Position numbers and translations under genes: made by a program
Shown: one piece after another, positions 32,040-44,218 of the stretch
How the letters are laid out: the number at the start of each line of letters is the position of its first letter
Position numbering within the stretch: position 1 is the stretch's first letter
Notes under the pieces: generated by a model
What the model saw: only the letters and a program-made list of their open reading frames with translations
The model's database searches: none
What the model was told of the DNA's origin: nothing
Assembly (NCBI GenBank): GCA_004352715.1
Contig: SCFE01000003.1
Coordinates: 4,599,478 to 4,663,477 of the forward strand
Reading direction: 5' to 3'
Length of the DNA: 64,000 nt
Origin: Hofstenia miamia
Lineage: Eukaryota > Xenacoelomorpha > Acoela

Positions 32040-33131
32040 ATAAGATTGAAGAAACAATGATTAGAAATATTGTATTTAGATCAATTAGATTAATTTAGAT
32101 TTATTTGTATTATGCAACCAAGAAACAATATGTGTCAAAAAAGAGAGATTAGTATCATTTGATAAAAATACCTTTGGCAAAACAAGGGGGCAAAATCCCT
32201 TCCATTATTTTAGCCACCATCTTGGCAGAGGAAAAGTTTAAATTTTAAATCAAAAGGTACTTTCCTGGAATTACTATAAATATGAAATAAATACTGTAAG
32301 CAATTGATAAAGAATTTTATTCAGAATTCTTATTTTGTTCTACTATAATGGTTTGATTATTTAATACGATGTTGAGCTAATTGAGTGGTGATTAGTAGTA
32401 GTCTGGATCCATCACAGAGAATGATTCAAGTGTTCCTGTGCCAAACCATGAAAGTGCACATAAGTTAGGTATAGGGGTTTTCTCTTGATTAGTCAACTAG
32501 TGATCACTTACTACATGTATTAAAATAATTAACTTTGAACAAACAGTTGGATGACCAAAACCTAGGAAATATATTAATACTATTTTAGATCCAAATTAGT
32601 GACTAATAAAGACTGATAAAGTGAACATACATGTATTAATTTATAAATGTAAATTAGGAGGCTGCTTGAAACTAATATATTTAGAAATGCCAATATATTT
32701 CAGTAATGGCTACATGTAACATCAAATGAGCAGCTAGTAACAAGTCAGGTTGTGAATAGATGGAACACTTTTACAAAATAGAGTTTAAGCCAAATTGTGT
32801 CATGTCTTGAGTATGCACTGAGCTAGGATAAGGTACACATAAATAGTATTGATGAACTGAGGCATGGAACTCAATCAAAATGAACATCAAAGGAGTTGGT
32901 GACACTGGATGCAGAGATTAGCTTCAGGCAGGTGGCCACTATCAATCACTGGGGAAATTACTGCATGGCTTTGTCACCTAAATAGTGAACAGTTAAATCT
33001 AGTTACATTATGTTAACAGAAATCAAAGCCAAGCAGTAGATAAGGAGGTAAATCCCTACCCACAAAAATACAACTAGTGTTATACAGTAGCAAGAGATAA
33101 ACAGTAATGATGCCTGGTAGAGGATGTTACA
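32034..33131 (+). repeat. 3' LTR of element F
   Basis: Starts TGTAGCAT right after the purine tract and ends ATGTTACA; the ends are inverted repeats with one mismatch. The distal part (about 32770-33131) matches the G LTR on the minus strand: GAGTTTAAG, GCACTGAGCTA..AAGGTACACATAA, GTCACCTAAA.AGTGA and GAGGATGTTACA. It is 1098 bp here against 570 bp in G, which may have lost the middle. Confidence 0.68.
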
Positions 33132-34900
33132 CAAAAAAACCATAATTTTCTCTGAATATACCAAAAATTGATGCCTGGCACCCTTTTTTTCGTGATTTTC
33201 ATCCCAATATATATAAAATAAGTGTCTTTTAAGAAAAATCTAAATTTTGTGAAACTCCCCATTATAAATTAGCAATTTTATAAAACTGAGGTTACATGTT
33301 TCAGTTTCAGTGCTTCCAATATAACATTGAAAGGTGATTCCCTCTATATTAAGACAAGCCATTTTATTTATATTAAAAGAAAGAACTTCTGTAGTGCTAC
33401 AATTTGTCACAAAAATAATTAAGGTCAAATAGTCAACAAAAGTATTTTGTTTTAAATAAACAGTTGCAATAAATATGCACTTTGTATTCTTTTAATTTTA
33501 ATGGTTTATAATATATTCATGCACATCCATTTATACACATTAAAAACCAGTTTAGAACTACATATAAAATGTTTCTGATATTTTAAAAAATAAACTCTTT
33601 CTTTCATATAATAATGTCAAGCAATTACTATCAATTGATTCATTTGAATAATTAATGATGGATAATTCAAGAAATTTGTCATGCATAGAAATACAGAAAC
33701 AGTAATCAAGAATCATGTTAGCTAAATCACAGAATCAACCAATGTGGTTAATATTTATTTGGAGAGGAAAACCATTTTGTCTGAAAAAGGAGTTTAAATA
33801 AGAAATGTTTATAGACTGAAAAATAGTGTGATGTAATGTCATTATGACCAAAAAATAAATTTGTGAGATATATATGTTATGGCATCAAGAACAGAATGTG
33901 TTATTAACAGGATTTTTCAATAATCAGAATTTTCACTACTAAGTGTTTTACTAACTGATTATTTGATCAAAGAACTTTTTGATAATAATATTTGAAACAA
34001 ATAACAAATCCTTAGCAAATTCAATAGCAATTGAAAAAATTCAAGATGTACTCATTGTATTTACATCTTGTTTAATTGTACATTTGATGGTGCTAGAGAG
34101 CAACAAACAACCACTGCAGTGGATGTAATGGCAAGGGGCACTAAAATGGATGATATTGTTGAGAAATCATTTATTAATTTTCTCTCTTAATATGTTGTTT
34201 TTCTGTAACAAATATATTAAATTAATGTCAAACACTTTGCATGTAGTTTGCTTCAAGAGGTAATTCTAATCAAACACTGCAGGGGTGCTTCTTAAATTTC
34301 CACTACCTGTGAATTGCATTAAAAATTACTAAATCTCAAAATATCATAATAAAAAATGTATCTTGGAAATCTCAAAATACATTGCTTCATTCATTTTTGC
34401 TTGAGATATATTTTTAGAACAATATTTGAGATTTGGCTCTAATGAAAAAATTTTTTAACTCAGATGTTTGTAAAACATATATATAATTACTAATTAGATA
34501 TAATTACAATTCACAAATCATTGACTGTTTTCTACAAAAATTTGTTGCTTTAGTGTAATTTAAAGATTTTTGAGGGCATCAGCATTGTTTATTCAAAATC
34601 CAGAAGATATAATGGAAAACTGGCCTATGTATCATCAGCATGAAAAAATTCATAAAACTTAAATGTATGAAATGCTTAAACATGTCTAGCATTTTAATGG
34701 TTTTCTTTACTGCTCAATGCCACATTCTCCAAATACAATCAGTGCTGTCATCAAAGGAGGGAGTTGGGAATTCATTTCCACTTTTGAATCTGCAGTGGAT
34801 ATATTTTCATTGAAACCAAATTAGCATTTTCAAATGAATGAGTTCCTATTAACCAAGCACAACTATAATTGTAGAATAATCCAAAGCATAATGCTGCTAA
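33132..34900. other. AT-rich stretch without recognisable gene
   Basis: Only short ORFs without motifs (33080-33428, minus). Nothing recognisable. Confidence 0.5.
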
Positions 34901-36066
34901 TGTAGAGTCGCTCGGGGAAATTTAGTGCTATTTATATCTTTTTATTTCGATCTAAATCAACAGTATTTCGACGTCACTATGACGTTCCTTTTTCGAGATT
35001 AGTTTTGTTGCTATCAGTTTTGTGTCCCCTCATGGGTGCTTTTGTTTTGCTCAAATTTAATTTACGAGGGAAAATTATTGCAAACATGTTAAACCACGTT
35101 GAATATCGATTATTGTAAACAAAGGCAGGTAAAAATGAATCTTTTTGTATAAAAACTGAGGACACTGTAGCTATTGTTCAATAGACTTTGTCTACGCTTA
35201 ACTACCGCTCTTACCGTTGTATCTTTTATTTATTTATTACTTTAAATGATATTTCTTGCTTAAGATCGGCAACAATTCGGGAGTGCTTTCATTAGCACGG
35301 GGCGACAAGTTGCTCCTGGCGATCTTTCGATCTTTCCAGTCCGAATTGTGGTTCTTTAAGTTATGTATATGGTTACGCATAAGGAAATAATAAATCTCTT
35401 GTTCGTAGCTCAACACGTACATGCACTTATAAGATCTAACACTGTGATGATACCATGCCATTGGCTAGCACGAATATCTGGCAACTACAGATTATTTAAT
35501 AGTTAGCTGAGAGATAACAATGAAAATGAGAAGTAGATTGTTTTTTTTTTATTGAGATAGAAATTAAACAAGTGAGACAGATAGGGTAGCACCAGTCAAT
35601 AGGTTAAGCACTTTTCTTCTGGAAGTTCCGCTTCGGCTGGAAGCCATAGGAATTGGTCATCTTGGTTGTTACCTAAAGTAGTTTCNGTTGGCTAGCACGA
35701 ATATCTGGCAACTACAGATTATTTAATAGTTAGCTGAGAGATAACAGTGAAAAATGAGAAGTAGGTTATTTTTTTTTGATTGAGATAGAAATTAAACAAG
35801 TGAGACAGATAGGGTAGCACCAGTCAATAGGTTAAGCACTTTTCTTCTGGAAGTTCCTCTTTGGCTGGAAGCCATAGGAATTGGTCATCTTGGTTGTTAC
35901 CTAAAGTAGTTTCGTTACTTGGATGAATTACCAATGTTACATCTATTAATGTTATAAGTTCTAATCTAACCTGTTTCTTGGAATCATGGCTGTATTGAAC
36001 ACTAACTAAACCTTCTGCAGAGTCAATCGAGTTTCTAGCTAAGTCTTACCAGCCACCGATTCTACA
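34901..36066 (+). repeat. solo LTR of the D/E family
   Basis: Starts TGTAGAGTCGCTCGGGGA and ends GATTCTACA. TATAAAA at about 35149 lies about 26 bp before GTTCAATAGAC. No primer-binding site or gag follows, so it is a solo LTR from recombination between two LTRs. Flanks read CTAA and CTAG, a possible 4-bp target duplication with one change. About 227 bp (35461-35685) are repeated at 35688-35912 across a single N at 35686, so the true length is about 940 bp. Confidence 0.85.
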
Positions 36067-36996
36067 CTAGTATTAAAATAACAAAGTGAGTTAAATTTGC
36101 AAGCATCTGCTCATGGATTATTTATTACTAAAGTTGTTATTATCATGTTAGTGGTTGCTGCAACAACCAAAAGTATGAAACAACTATAAACAACGTAAAA
36201 ACAACCAAAATTGTTATCTGGGGATGTTTAATTGAAAAGTATATTTAGATTGTGTATTTTAATTTATTTAAGAATTGTAAACTTCAAATTTCGAGCCTAA
36301 TTTTTAAAATGAAGAATAATTTTTACATTGTATAATATTAATTTAGCTTGGCTAAAGTTTTTGAAAACTTTGATTGTCAAAAATTCTTAGGACTCATTGT
36401 CTCAATTAAAAAAGTCTCATTCTCATTGCAAAAATAAAAGTCTTGGTCTCAGTATCATCTTGAATTCATTTCTTGTGACAATTTTTTGGTGTTGGCCAAA
36501 AGCCAAAATGTCTTGAGTCCTTATTACAAATGACATAAGGTGTTTGGCAGCTCCTGCCTGAGTTATGCAACCACTGCTAACAATGATTTCTGCAAACTAA
36601 ATTGTGCTTACAAGGGTTGAGTCCTAGACTAAAATGATCCCTCCCTGTCCAAATTTTCCTTGATTAACTACTAGAACTTAGGATTTATAGCTTATAATTT
36701 TGTTATCTGTATTTTATATTTTTATTCATGCATAATGTTTTGTATTTCAGTAATCCCCAAGCAAACTGTTGCCCATAAATATATAGACTAAAAGTTGACA
36801 CATGCATGCCAATTTTTTCATAACAACAAATTTTTTGAAATTTCAAATATTCAGTTAAATGAGAAAAATCATTTCAAACATTTTGTTTCTAATCTTTTCT
36901 TAACATGAAATATTTATATTTTCATCCCATTAGGATGGCCCATTTTATGAAAAAATTTTTTCCTTGCAACACTACAGAAAAGGCTAGCATATCAAA
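36067..36996. other. AT-rich stretch without recognisable gene
   Basis: No open frame with a motif, and nothing recognisable on either strand. Confidence 0.5.
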
Positions 36997-37353
36997 GGGG
37001 GATTTTCACTAAAATTTAAATTTAAACATTTTTTGCTAAAAATATTCAATTTAGTTTAAATTCTTAAAAAATAAAGCAACCATAAAAAGAATTTTTCTAA
37101 ATTTTGCAGAATTCACTGTCTCTTTCGTGTTCAGATGATGTCACTATCTTTAGATTTTCCAGAAATTCATCTTACAAAGTAATAGTTTTATGATTCAAAA
37201 GGTAGTGACATCATCTGAACAAGAAAGAGACAGTGAATTTTTGCAAAATTTAGCCAATATTTTTATTGTTTTTTTTTATTTTTAAGGAATTTAAACTAAG
37301 TTAAAAATTTTTTGCTAAAAATATTCAAATTTAAATTTTAATGAAAATCCCCC
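36997..37353. repeat. MITE-like fold-back element, 357 bp
   Basis: Ends GGGGGATTTTCA and its reverse complement. The arms are imperfect inverted repeats over roughly 160 bp each, including GAATTCACTGTCTCTTTCG.GTTCAGATGATGTCAC on the left and its counterpart on the right, around a centre of roughly 50 bp. No coding capacity. I could not find a clear target-site duplication in the flanks (..ATCAAA / ATTGTA..). Confidence 0.82.
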
Positions 37354-38164
37354 ATTGTAAGTTAAGATAGAATTTTTTTTGAAATTTTCTTTGTAGGTAA
37401 ATGAATGAATATGATAGATTTCTGTGAAATATCTCAGTGAACATATATTGCTAATAACTAACAATATAATATTTTATAAATTAAAATACCTAGAAAACAC
37501 TTTGGCCTGGAAAGTGTAAAATTTCAGACATTGGCAATTTCAGCTCTTAGTAAATGTATAATAAATTTAGTTTAATCAATTGCCTATTATAAGTTTCTAT
37601 ATGATGTGGTGAAACATTTAATTAGAAATAGGTGCATGAATACAAAATGAAAGTGATTTTGGAACTGTGAAAACAACAACTTAATTTTAGAAACATTACA
37701 GTACTGCTGAAATAAATGAAGGGTTGTAGTGTTACAATTTTTTTTGTAGTTTATGCTGTTTTAACAACATCCCATTGAGTAACATAATAGATAAAACATT
37801 ACATGAAATTCGGTATTTCTTATTGTCGACAATTGTTAATGATTCAAATGTATTTATACCAAATGTTTATTCACGCTTTAGCATCTAACAACGATTTCTT
37901 AGTATTTATATTTAATTGATGACCTTTATTAAATTTTTAGCATTGTACGATTCTTTATTTTTTATTTAGGTGTTTGTGTAAGTATTTTGAATGACTGAGA
38001 CTCCCAGTAATTAACATTTATAGCTAACCAATTTTGAATAAAAAGAATTGAAGTTTGATGACTAATTTTTCCCTAAAATTCAAAGGAAAAATCATTTCCA
38101 ATAACTTGATTGTAATCTTGAAGAATCATAATGAAGTATATATATGTATATGTTTTTAATTTCT
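37354..38164. other. AT-rich stretch without recognisable gene
   Basis: Nothing recognisable. Confidence 0.5.
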
Positions 38165-38600
38165 TCTTAAAGCATTGGTGTGGAGACACCAATCGAAGGG
38201 AGTTCCAGAAACTCGTGGCAATTTAGGAGAAGCCATTGCCACTAATTGTAACACAGGCAGGGTGATTCGGCTCCAGCCGAGTGTCAGAGAAGCGTTGGGA
38301 GTACTGCTCATATTGCTGAATTAGTTCCTTGATATAAGTAGGAGATGATTCAGCTCGATGTATCATTGTTATTACTGTATTGTGCTCGATCCTTTACACG
38401 GAGCCAGGGAAGTTCAGTAATCATGGAGGATGTAGAATATCGACTAGAACGGTTAAGAACAAAACGAGCAGCTGCATTTGAATTTTCTGGAGAAGAGAAA
38501 TATAATGAGAATTAGCATTAATGAGAAGCGACTTACAATAGTCCAACTTGTGGATATAACATAGGCATGCGCCAGACATCTTGCCGTCCAGAAACTAATC
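38165..38600 (-). pseudogene. CR1/L2-like LINE, C-terminal RT end
   Basis: Minus-strand frames read YIHKLDYCKSLLINANSHYI, LLQKIQM..., then in a neighbouring frame an alanine-rich ARFVLNRSSRYS piece, ITELPWLRVKDR, SPTYIKELIQQY and ATSFWNSL. These are the conserved C-terminal blocks of CR1/L2 LINE RTs (LDYCNSLL, LQ+iQNaAAR, .LPV..Ri, P.yl.eLi, FWN.LP). Frameshifts are present. Confidence 0.78.
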
Positions 38601-38750
38601 CATTTACGAATAATCCCAAATAACATAAGCTAATTATGAATGTAATTTATGAATCTGAATCGATAATTGTTATAAATACAAAATACCCGTGAAATTCATT
38701 AGAAGTAATACCATGTATGCCTCTATATTTTTAAGTTGAATTTAAAGACA

Positions 38751-39335
38751 GCATACCAGGGTAGGATAGAATTAGAGACAAACAAGGTGGGAAGATGGTT
38801 CACTGGAGTTTGAGCAATCAGCATGGGTTAGAAGCAGGAGACAAGTGGTATGGGCACAAGCCACAGGGAGTCATAGAAAATGATAAGGTTAAAGTACTGT
38901 GGGACTTCAACATCCAGACAAGCAAGGTAATAGAAGCACGGGCGCCGGATATATTAGTGGTAGACAAAGAAAAAGATTGGGAACAGTGATAGATAAAGCA
39001 GTACCAAAGGACAGGAATGTAGAAAGCCAGGAGAAAGAGAAGATAGACAAGTACAGGGAGTTGGCAGAGAAAATAGAAAGGCTGTGGCAGTTAAAGACTG
39101 TTGAAGTAGTCCCAGTCGTTGTAGGAGCACTAGGAGCAGTAAGTAAGAAGCATAAGAGATACTTGGAGGAGTTGGGAGTACCAAAGTGGGGAGGAGCAGT
39201 AGCACAGAAGGCAACATTGTTAGGAACAGCTAGAGTCCTGAGGAAAGCTCTCAGACTCCCTAGGAACTAGTGAGTTCCCCGAGCTGAGAAGGATACCAGC
39301 ATGAAGTTGTGAGAAGAAATGAAATAATAAATTAC
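38751..39335 (+). pseudogene. R2/R4-superfamily LINE, second copy with internal deletion
   Basis: Begins with a copy of the sequence at 1750-1790, then jumps at AACAAGGT to the equivalent of 2082, losing about 292 bp that include the CCHC motif. It continues through HWSLSNQHGLEAGDKWYGHK, LWDFNIQTSKVIEARAPDIL, AVPKDRN, KEKIDKYRELAEKIERLW and PVVVGALGAV to the same 3' UTR. The deletion endpoints in the first copy are both AACAAGGT (1782 and 2074). The endonuclease RPD motif reads APD here. The end runs into AATAATAAATTA. Confidence 0.85.
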
Positions 39336-39359
39336 TATATTAGCTACTGAAGGCATACA

Positions 39360-41230
39360 CTACAAAAATATAAACAGTCAAGTTTTATGGAAGTGAGGAT
39401 AGTCACGAAGGATTAAGTAGGCGCAGATGGAAGAGTAGGCGAGGCTGAAAAGAGGTTCAGCAAAAAGATAAGACATCAAAGATTTCTTGAAGCTCAGTTG
39501 CAGGAAAAAGAAATCAATCTCTGTTGGAGGGTTGAGTGTCAAGTTGAATTTAGCAGTGACACGCATGATGGAAAAACGGTTGTGATGTTTCTGGGGACGA
39601 TGAATTGAGAAAATGACATCATCAGAGTATGTTGGGAGGGAATTAGAGAACTTCATGAAATCAAAAGGATCAAGGTCCAATTTGCGAATGAGCAAGCGAT
39701 TCAACAGGAGATCACAGGCATGGAATAGAGCAGAGAATTTGAGAAGACCGTCTTTGTATGGCAAGGGAGAGATCCATTTGAAAGCCACCAACAGGGACAA
39801 GCATAGGGAAGAATGGGGTGAAAATGGAATTGAACAAAAAGAGTTTCACAGCAGCCAGGGAATTAAAGGGAACATTGAGGAAGAGTGCAAAAGTGAGGAA
39901 TTAGCTTTGTGCAGACCAATTTAATTTTGCTGTGATTTGAACTCCAAGATGAGATGATAAGGAGAAAAGTTCACAGGGAGAGGCTGATCTGAATGGGGAG
40001 ATATAGAAAAGGAAATACTACATGCTTTGGTTAGGCTCAAATCAAGATGGTTAACAAAAGACTAAGTAGACAAATTCTCAACATCCGAGGTAATATTGGA
40101 GGCAAAAAACTACAACAGTTGAAAGTCACAGTGTTATTGACGTACAGTAGACATGATGAGTTGAGGACAGATTAAGGGAGGTCGTTTATAGCAATGAGGA
40201 ACAAGAGAATAGCAAACACAGAACCTTAAGGAGCACCACTAGAGACAAAGGCAGGAGAAGAAGTAGCCCAGTTGATTTTGACACACTAATGACGATTGGA
40301 GATGTAAGACTGGAAAACATTGATGAAATCAGCATCAGAGCTAAATAAACTTAATTTGCCAAGAAGAATAGAATGATGGAGCTGATCAAAAGCTTTAGAA
40401 ATTTCAAGAAAGATAATGCAACCGGGATCATTACGATCAGAGTGAAAATACCAGTTTTCAATCAAAGTGAACAAGTTAGCAATGGTAGCATTACCCATGT
40501 CACCATGCTGAGAAGAAGAGATGAGGTGATGAATTTGAGAGAGAGAAAGAGAAAGAAAGAGAGGGGAGGGAGGGAGTGGGGAGTGAGTGAGTAAGACAGA
40601 GAGAGAGAGAGAGCGAAAGAGAATTAAAGTTATCCAGATGAGAAGCTGGCCAGCACAGAGATTTTGTCGAGTTAAATTACGTTGATGACGTCTTCTGAGA
40701 CAGAAGAGAGTTTTGAAAAATTGGAAGGACCAGAACGGCGTTTGAAAGATTCGAATTTATTCAAAGAGTGTACAGTAAGGGATGAGAAATAGAAAGCAAG
40801 ACGGTTTAATGAGACAAGACTCTGAGCATTGGCGAACAGAAAAGAGAAACCAGAGATGTGATGAGGGGAAAGTTTCAAGTTAGTTTGTGCAGGTACTCAA
40901 TTACGACGTGAAGCATCGCGACGGCGGGGACAAAAGCCAAAAGATTNNNNNNNNNNNNNNNNNNNTTCGAATTTATTCAAAGAGTGTACAGTAAGGGATG
41001 AGAAATAGAAAGCAAGACGGTTTAATGAGACAAGACTCTGAGCATTGGCGAACAGAAAAGAGAAACCAGAGATGTGATGAGGGGAAAGTTTCAAGTTAGT
41101 TTGTGCAGGTACTCAATTACGACGTGAAGCATCGCGACGGCGGGGACAAAAGCCAAAAGATTTGCATCAGAGAGGCGATAGTATTGGAGAGAAAATTTGA
41201 AAATTTTGAAGGCCCTTGGCTTCATGTGTT
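39360..41230 (-). pseudogene. CR1/L2-like LINE with EN-RT internal deletion
   Basis: The minus strand starts with FSFLFANAQSLVSLNRLAF, resembling the first block of LINE endonucleases (nA.Sl..K...l). After a low-complexity stretch it reads SSQHGDMGNATIANLFTLIE, FLEISKAFDQLHHSILLGKL (motif A), FQSYISNRH, SSGAPKGSVFAILLFLIAIN (motif B) and LLYVNNTVTFN, where YADDT is changed to YVNNT. A C-terminal AKFNLTLNPPTEIDFFFLQL region follows. Most of the endonuclease is missing. About 190 bp are repeated across a 19-N gap at 40947-40965. Confidence 0.75.
40534..40625 (+). repeat. GA-rich simple sequence
   Basis: GAGAGAGAAAGAG-type purine-rich tract inside the LINE, between endonuclease and RT parts. 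Confidence 0.85.
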
Positions 41231-42504
41231 TGATGGCTGTACATCGATTGTCACATAAAGACAACATATCTCAATGCCTCCATTATTATAGTTTCCTGCA
41301 ATATAAGTATGTCTTAGCGCTTGGACCCCTGAAAAAAATCCTGGTGTCTCGCTTGATTTGAATGACAATCAACTCCAACATTGCGGAGAGAATTTTTGCC
41401 TTCATTGATAAACACTAATCCAATTCATAAAATTTTCTTAGTGATAACCAATCAATTTAGTTATGCAATAATATATTTGTAATATATTTCAATTTAGTTT
41501 CATTTTTCTACTCATTACAGTATTAATTTTTTTCCATTGCAATGACGACTCTGCTGAGGAAATAATAGCTTCTCTCTAATCTTTATTTAAATAATTATGG
41601 TATTGAATATTTCTATACATTGAAAGTACATATTTAAATTAAAAGATGTCTGTAACTGTATTTTAATAAGCATGATCTTTATGAAAGACTGAATTTAATA
41701 TTTTTGAAGTTTTCTAAATGAAGAAATATTTCTTCTTGACATTAATTTTTTATCTTTAAAGTAGAATTTTAAACAAACAGCAGAAATTTACCCACTATTC
41801 TGTGTACAGACAAATAACTTTTCAATTTATGCTTTTTATGTATCTATCTATCCAAATTTGGAATTGTACGTCAATTTATTAAAATTTTGTTCTGTTGTTT
41901 TTTAAAATTGTTTATCTAAATTTAAATTAAAAAAAACGCACTGAATATATTTTAATTTTGCATTAAAATTTGTATCAATATCAAAATACAATATCTAGGA
42001 CAAAAATAAAATTCTGGCTGTCGTATTATTATACTACTCAAAGTATTTGTTGCTAGCGTTTTGCTAAACAAATACCATGCATTTGCTTACATTTTAATCT
42101 ACTTGCAATTATAAGTTTTTATTTAAGTAAAAATATTTCATTCCATTATCGTATAGAAATTAAACAATTCATTAGTTCCAGCACAAGCAGGTCAACGAAT
42201 GTATTTCATTATATTAGTTAACATAACAATAATAAAGCACGTGAGGACCTAAGGCTGCTTGTCTTTGCCCAAGTTTTAAATTATTTTGTAATTTTACTAA
42301 GTTAGTAGAAAATCAATAATGCAATTTCATTTTAATTCTCAAATATGTCAAAAATCACTTTTTAGTACTTTTTCAGCATTTAATTGGGATCATGCTGTGT
42401 TAATTTGCTTTATAGAATTTGTTCAAGTCCTTCATCGTTATTGTATTTAATTGAAATCATTCCAGTTCTTGAATTAATATTAAGCAATTTGTTACAAATG
42501 GGTG
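41231..42504. other. AT-rich stretch without recognisable gene
   Basis: Nothing recognisable on either strand. Confidence 0.5.
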
Positions 42505-43316
42505 TGAGACATCTTACATCTTACAGGGAACCGAAAGGGCTCTGTGCCTGAACCGTCTTAGAGAGTAACCTCCTCGCGGTGGTTCCTGGAGAAGCTAATA
42601 CTTGACGGGCGCGTCGTTTTGCGGAGTCCCGAACCAAGAGTGGACGTTAAACAATAGGGTATAAGAAGGTGCCGCCATGTGTGCTATGCGCATGTGGGGG
42701 CGGTAATGATGATGTGAGACTGTCTGGTAGTTCTGTGGAACAGACGGCGACGTCTAAGCATTAATTTGCTGCCGGTGCCCAGAGTCATAGAGTGCGTCTA
42801 TGAGGGCAGTAATACAGAGANGGGTATAAGAAGGTGCCGCCATGTGTGCTATGCGCATGTGGGGGCGGTAATGATGATGTGAGACTGTCTGGTAGTTCTG
42901 TGGAACAGACGGCGACGTCTAACCATTAATTTGCTGCCAGTGCCCAGAGTCATAGAGTGCGTCTATGAGGGCAGTAATACAGAGAATTCCTCTGTCTCTG
43001 GCCTCCTATGAGGGAGCCTTGTCTGTCATGGGTTTTAGGGCAGACAGTAGATGCTCACGAGTTACCCAGTTAGTAGCCTTGGTTGGCGAAAGCTGGAGAG
43101 GCGCAACCCTCTCATGAAGCTCAGTCTTTGGCTTCACTCCTGCTGATCAGACTCAACACAGATCAGCACTCTGCGTACCAGGGGTCGCCAGAGGTCAAGC
43201 ATTATTAAACCGGCCTTAGTGGCACACTTCTAGAGGTAATTCCGGATTTTGATCTTTTGACACACACTCTTCAGTCTGTTGATTGGTAGAGTAACCCTGA
43301 CCACAGAGTGTAAGTA
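42505..43316. repeat. unclassified GC-rich dispersed repeat, copy H1
   Basis: A sharply GC- and CpG-richer block than its flanks, starting TGTGAGAC and ending GACCACA. The last 310 bp match 50007-50316 almost base for base. About 163 bp (GGGTATAAGAAGGTGCCGCC...) are repeated around a single N at 42822. I see no ORF and no tRNA, 5S or rRNA sequence. TGTG...CACA ends would suit an LTR, but I cannot confirm that. Confidence 0.65.
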
Positions 43317-44156
43317 GAAAGGTAGCGAAATCAGTTTATATTTTCTCGAATTTGTTTTTAATACGCTTAATTTTATAACAAATTCTGACAGATTTTATAG
43401 ATTTGAAAATTATCGTCAAATGGTTTTGGCTCATGTAATCATTGAAGAAATACTAATCATAATAATTACTACAAAATAAGGGTAAATTAATTTTTTCGAA
43501 AATCTTCTCATATAGGAGGATAGGAGTGACTCCAATTAAGCTATTGTCAATTAACTCTCACCTCTCCCTAACACCTATCACCATTGTTTATATTGTCACT
43601 AATAATTTGTAAGGATTCACCAAAAATGGCGTCTTTCCATTTCCAGGTGTCCACATTCTGAATCAATAATTTGAAAATATATCAGTGGAAATTCCTGTTG
43701 CAGCTGTACGAATAGGCTGGATTTGGGCAACACTTAGGGTTTGGTAGACCGGGCAAGGTTTAGACAAATTTTGCCCATGTCCATCTCTGTTTAAAAAATG
43801 AAGGTTAAGCATAGCAGCTAGTAGTATTGGTGGTAAGATCTGATCACCTCAGTCACATAAGGGTTGTATACGAATAGTAAACACTTTGCTAAAATTATGT
43901 TTTTGAATAATCCATTTAGTATACCAAATAAAATAATGTAGTAGATTTATATCACTGGATGACATGCATTGCATGTACATGCAATTTGAGATAAACAATG
44001 ATAGTGAGCATCTGACTGCTTTCTATTGTTAAGCAATGTTTTTATTTTTCGGAAATTAATAAAATTTATTCAGAATTCAAAACAAAAGTCTTCAAACTGA
44101 ATTGGTAATTTCCATTTCACAGTGAGGCAGTTTAAGAAGTGGAGACAAAAGGAATG

Positions 44157-44218
<62 letters not shown>

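Larger units (their letters stand above)
25354..33131 (+). mobile_element. Ty3/gypsy-type LTR retrotransposon F with extra ORF3
   Basis: Order: gag capsid, (protease deleted) RT, RNase H, integrase, about 700 bp, ORF3, 3' LTR. It is related to E but a distinct subfamily with a different LTR (TGTAGCAT...ATGTTACA). The coding strand is strikingly A-rich and poor in CpG. All frames are broken by stops or frameshifts, and RT YIDD is changed to YIDK. The 5' LTR and gag start are missing; the left edge abuts the LTR of E. Confidence 0.82.

Noticed and set aside
42505-43316. H repeat as rRNA, tRNA cluster or ribozyme
   Set aside because: No recognised rRNA signature and no tRNA cloverleaf boxes in proper spacing. 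A B-box-like GGTTCGGGACTCC on the minus strand has no matching A box, and no hammerhead core is seen.
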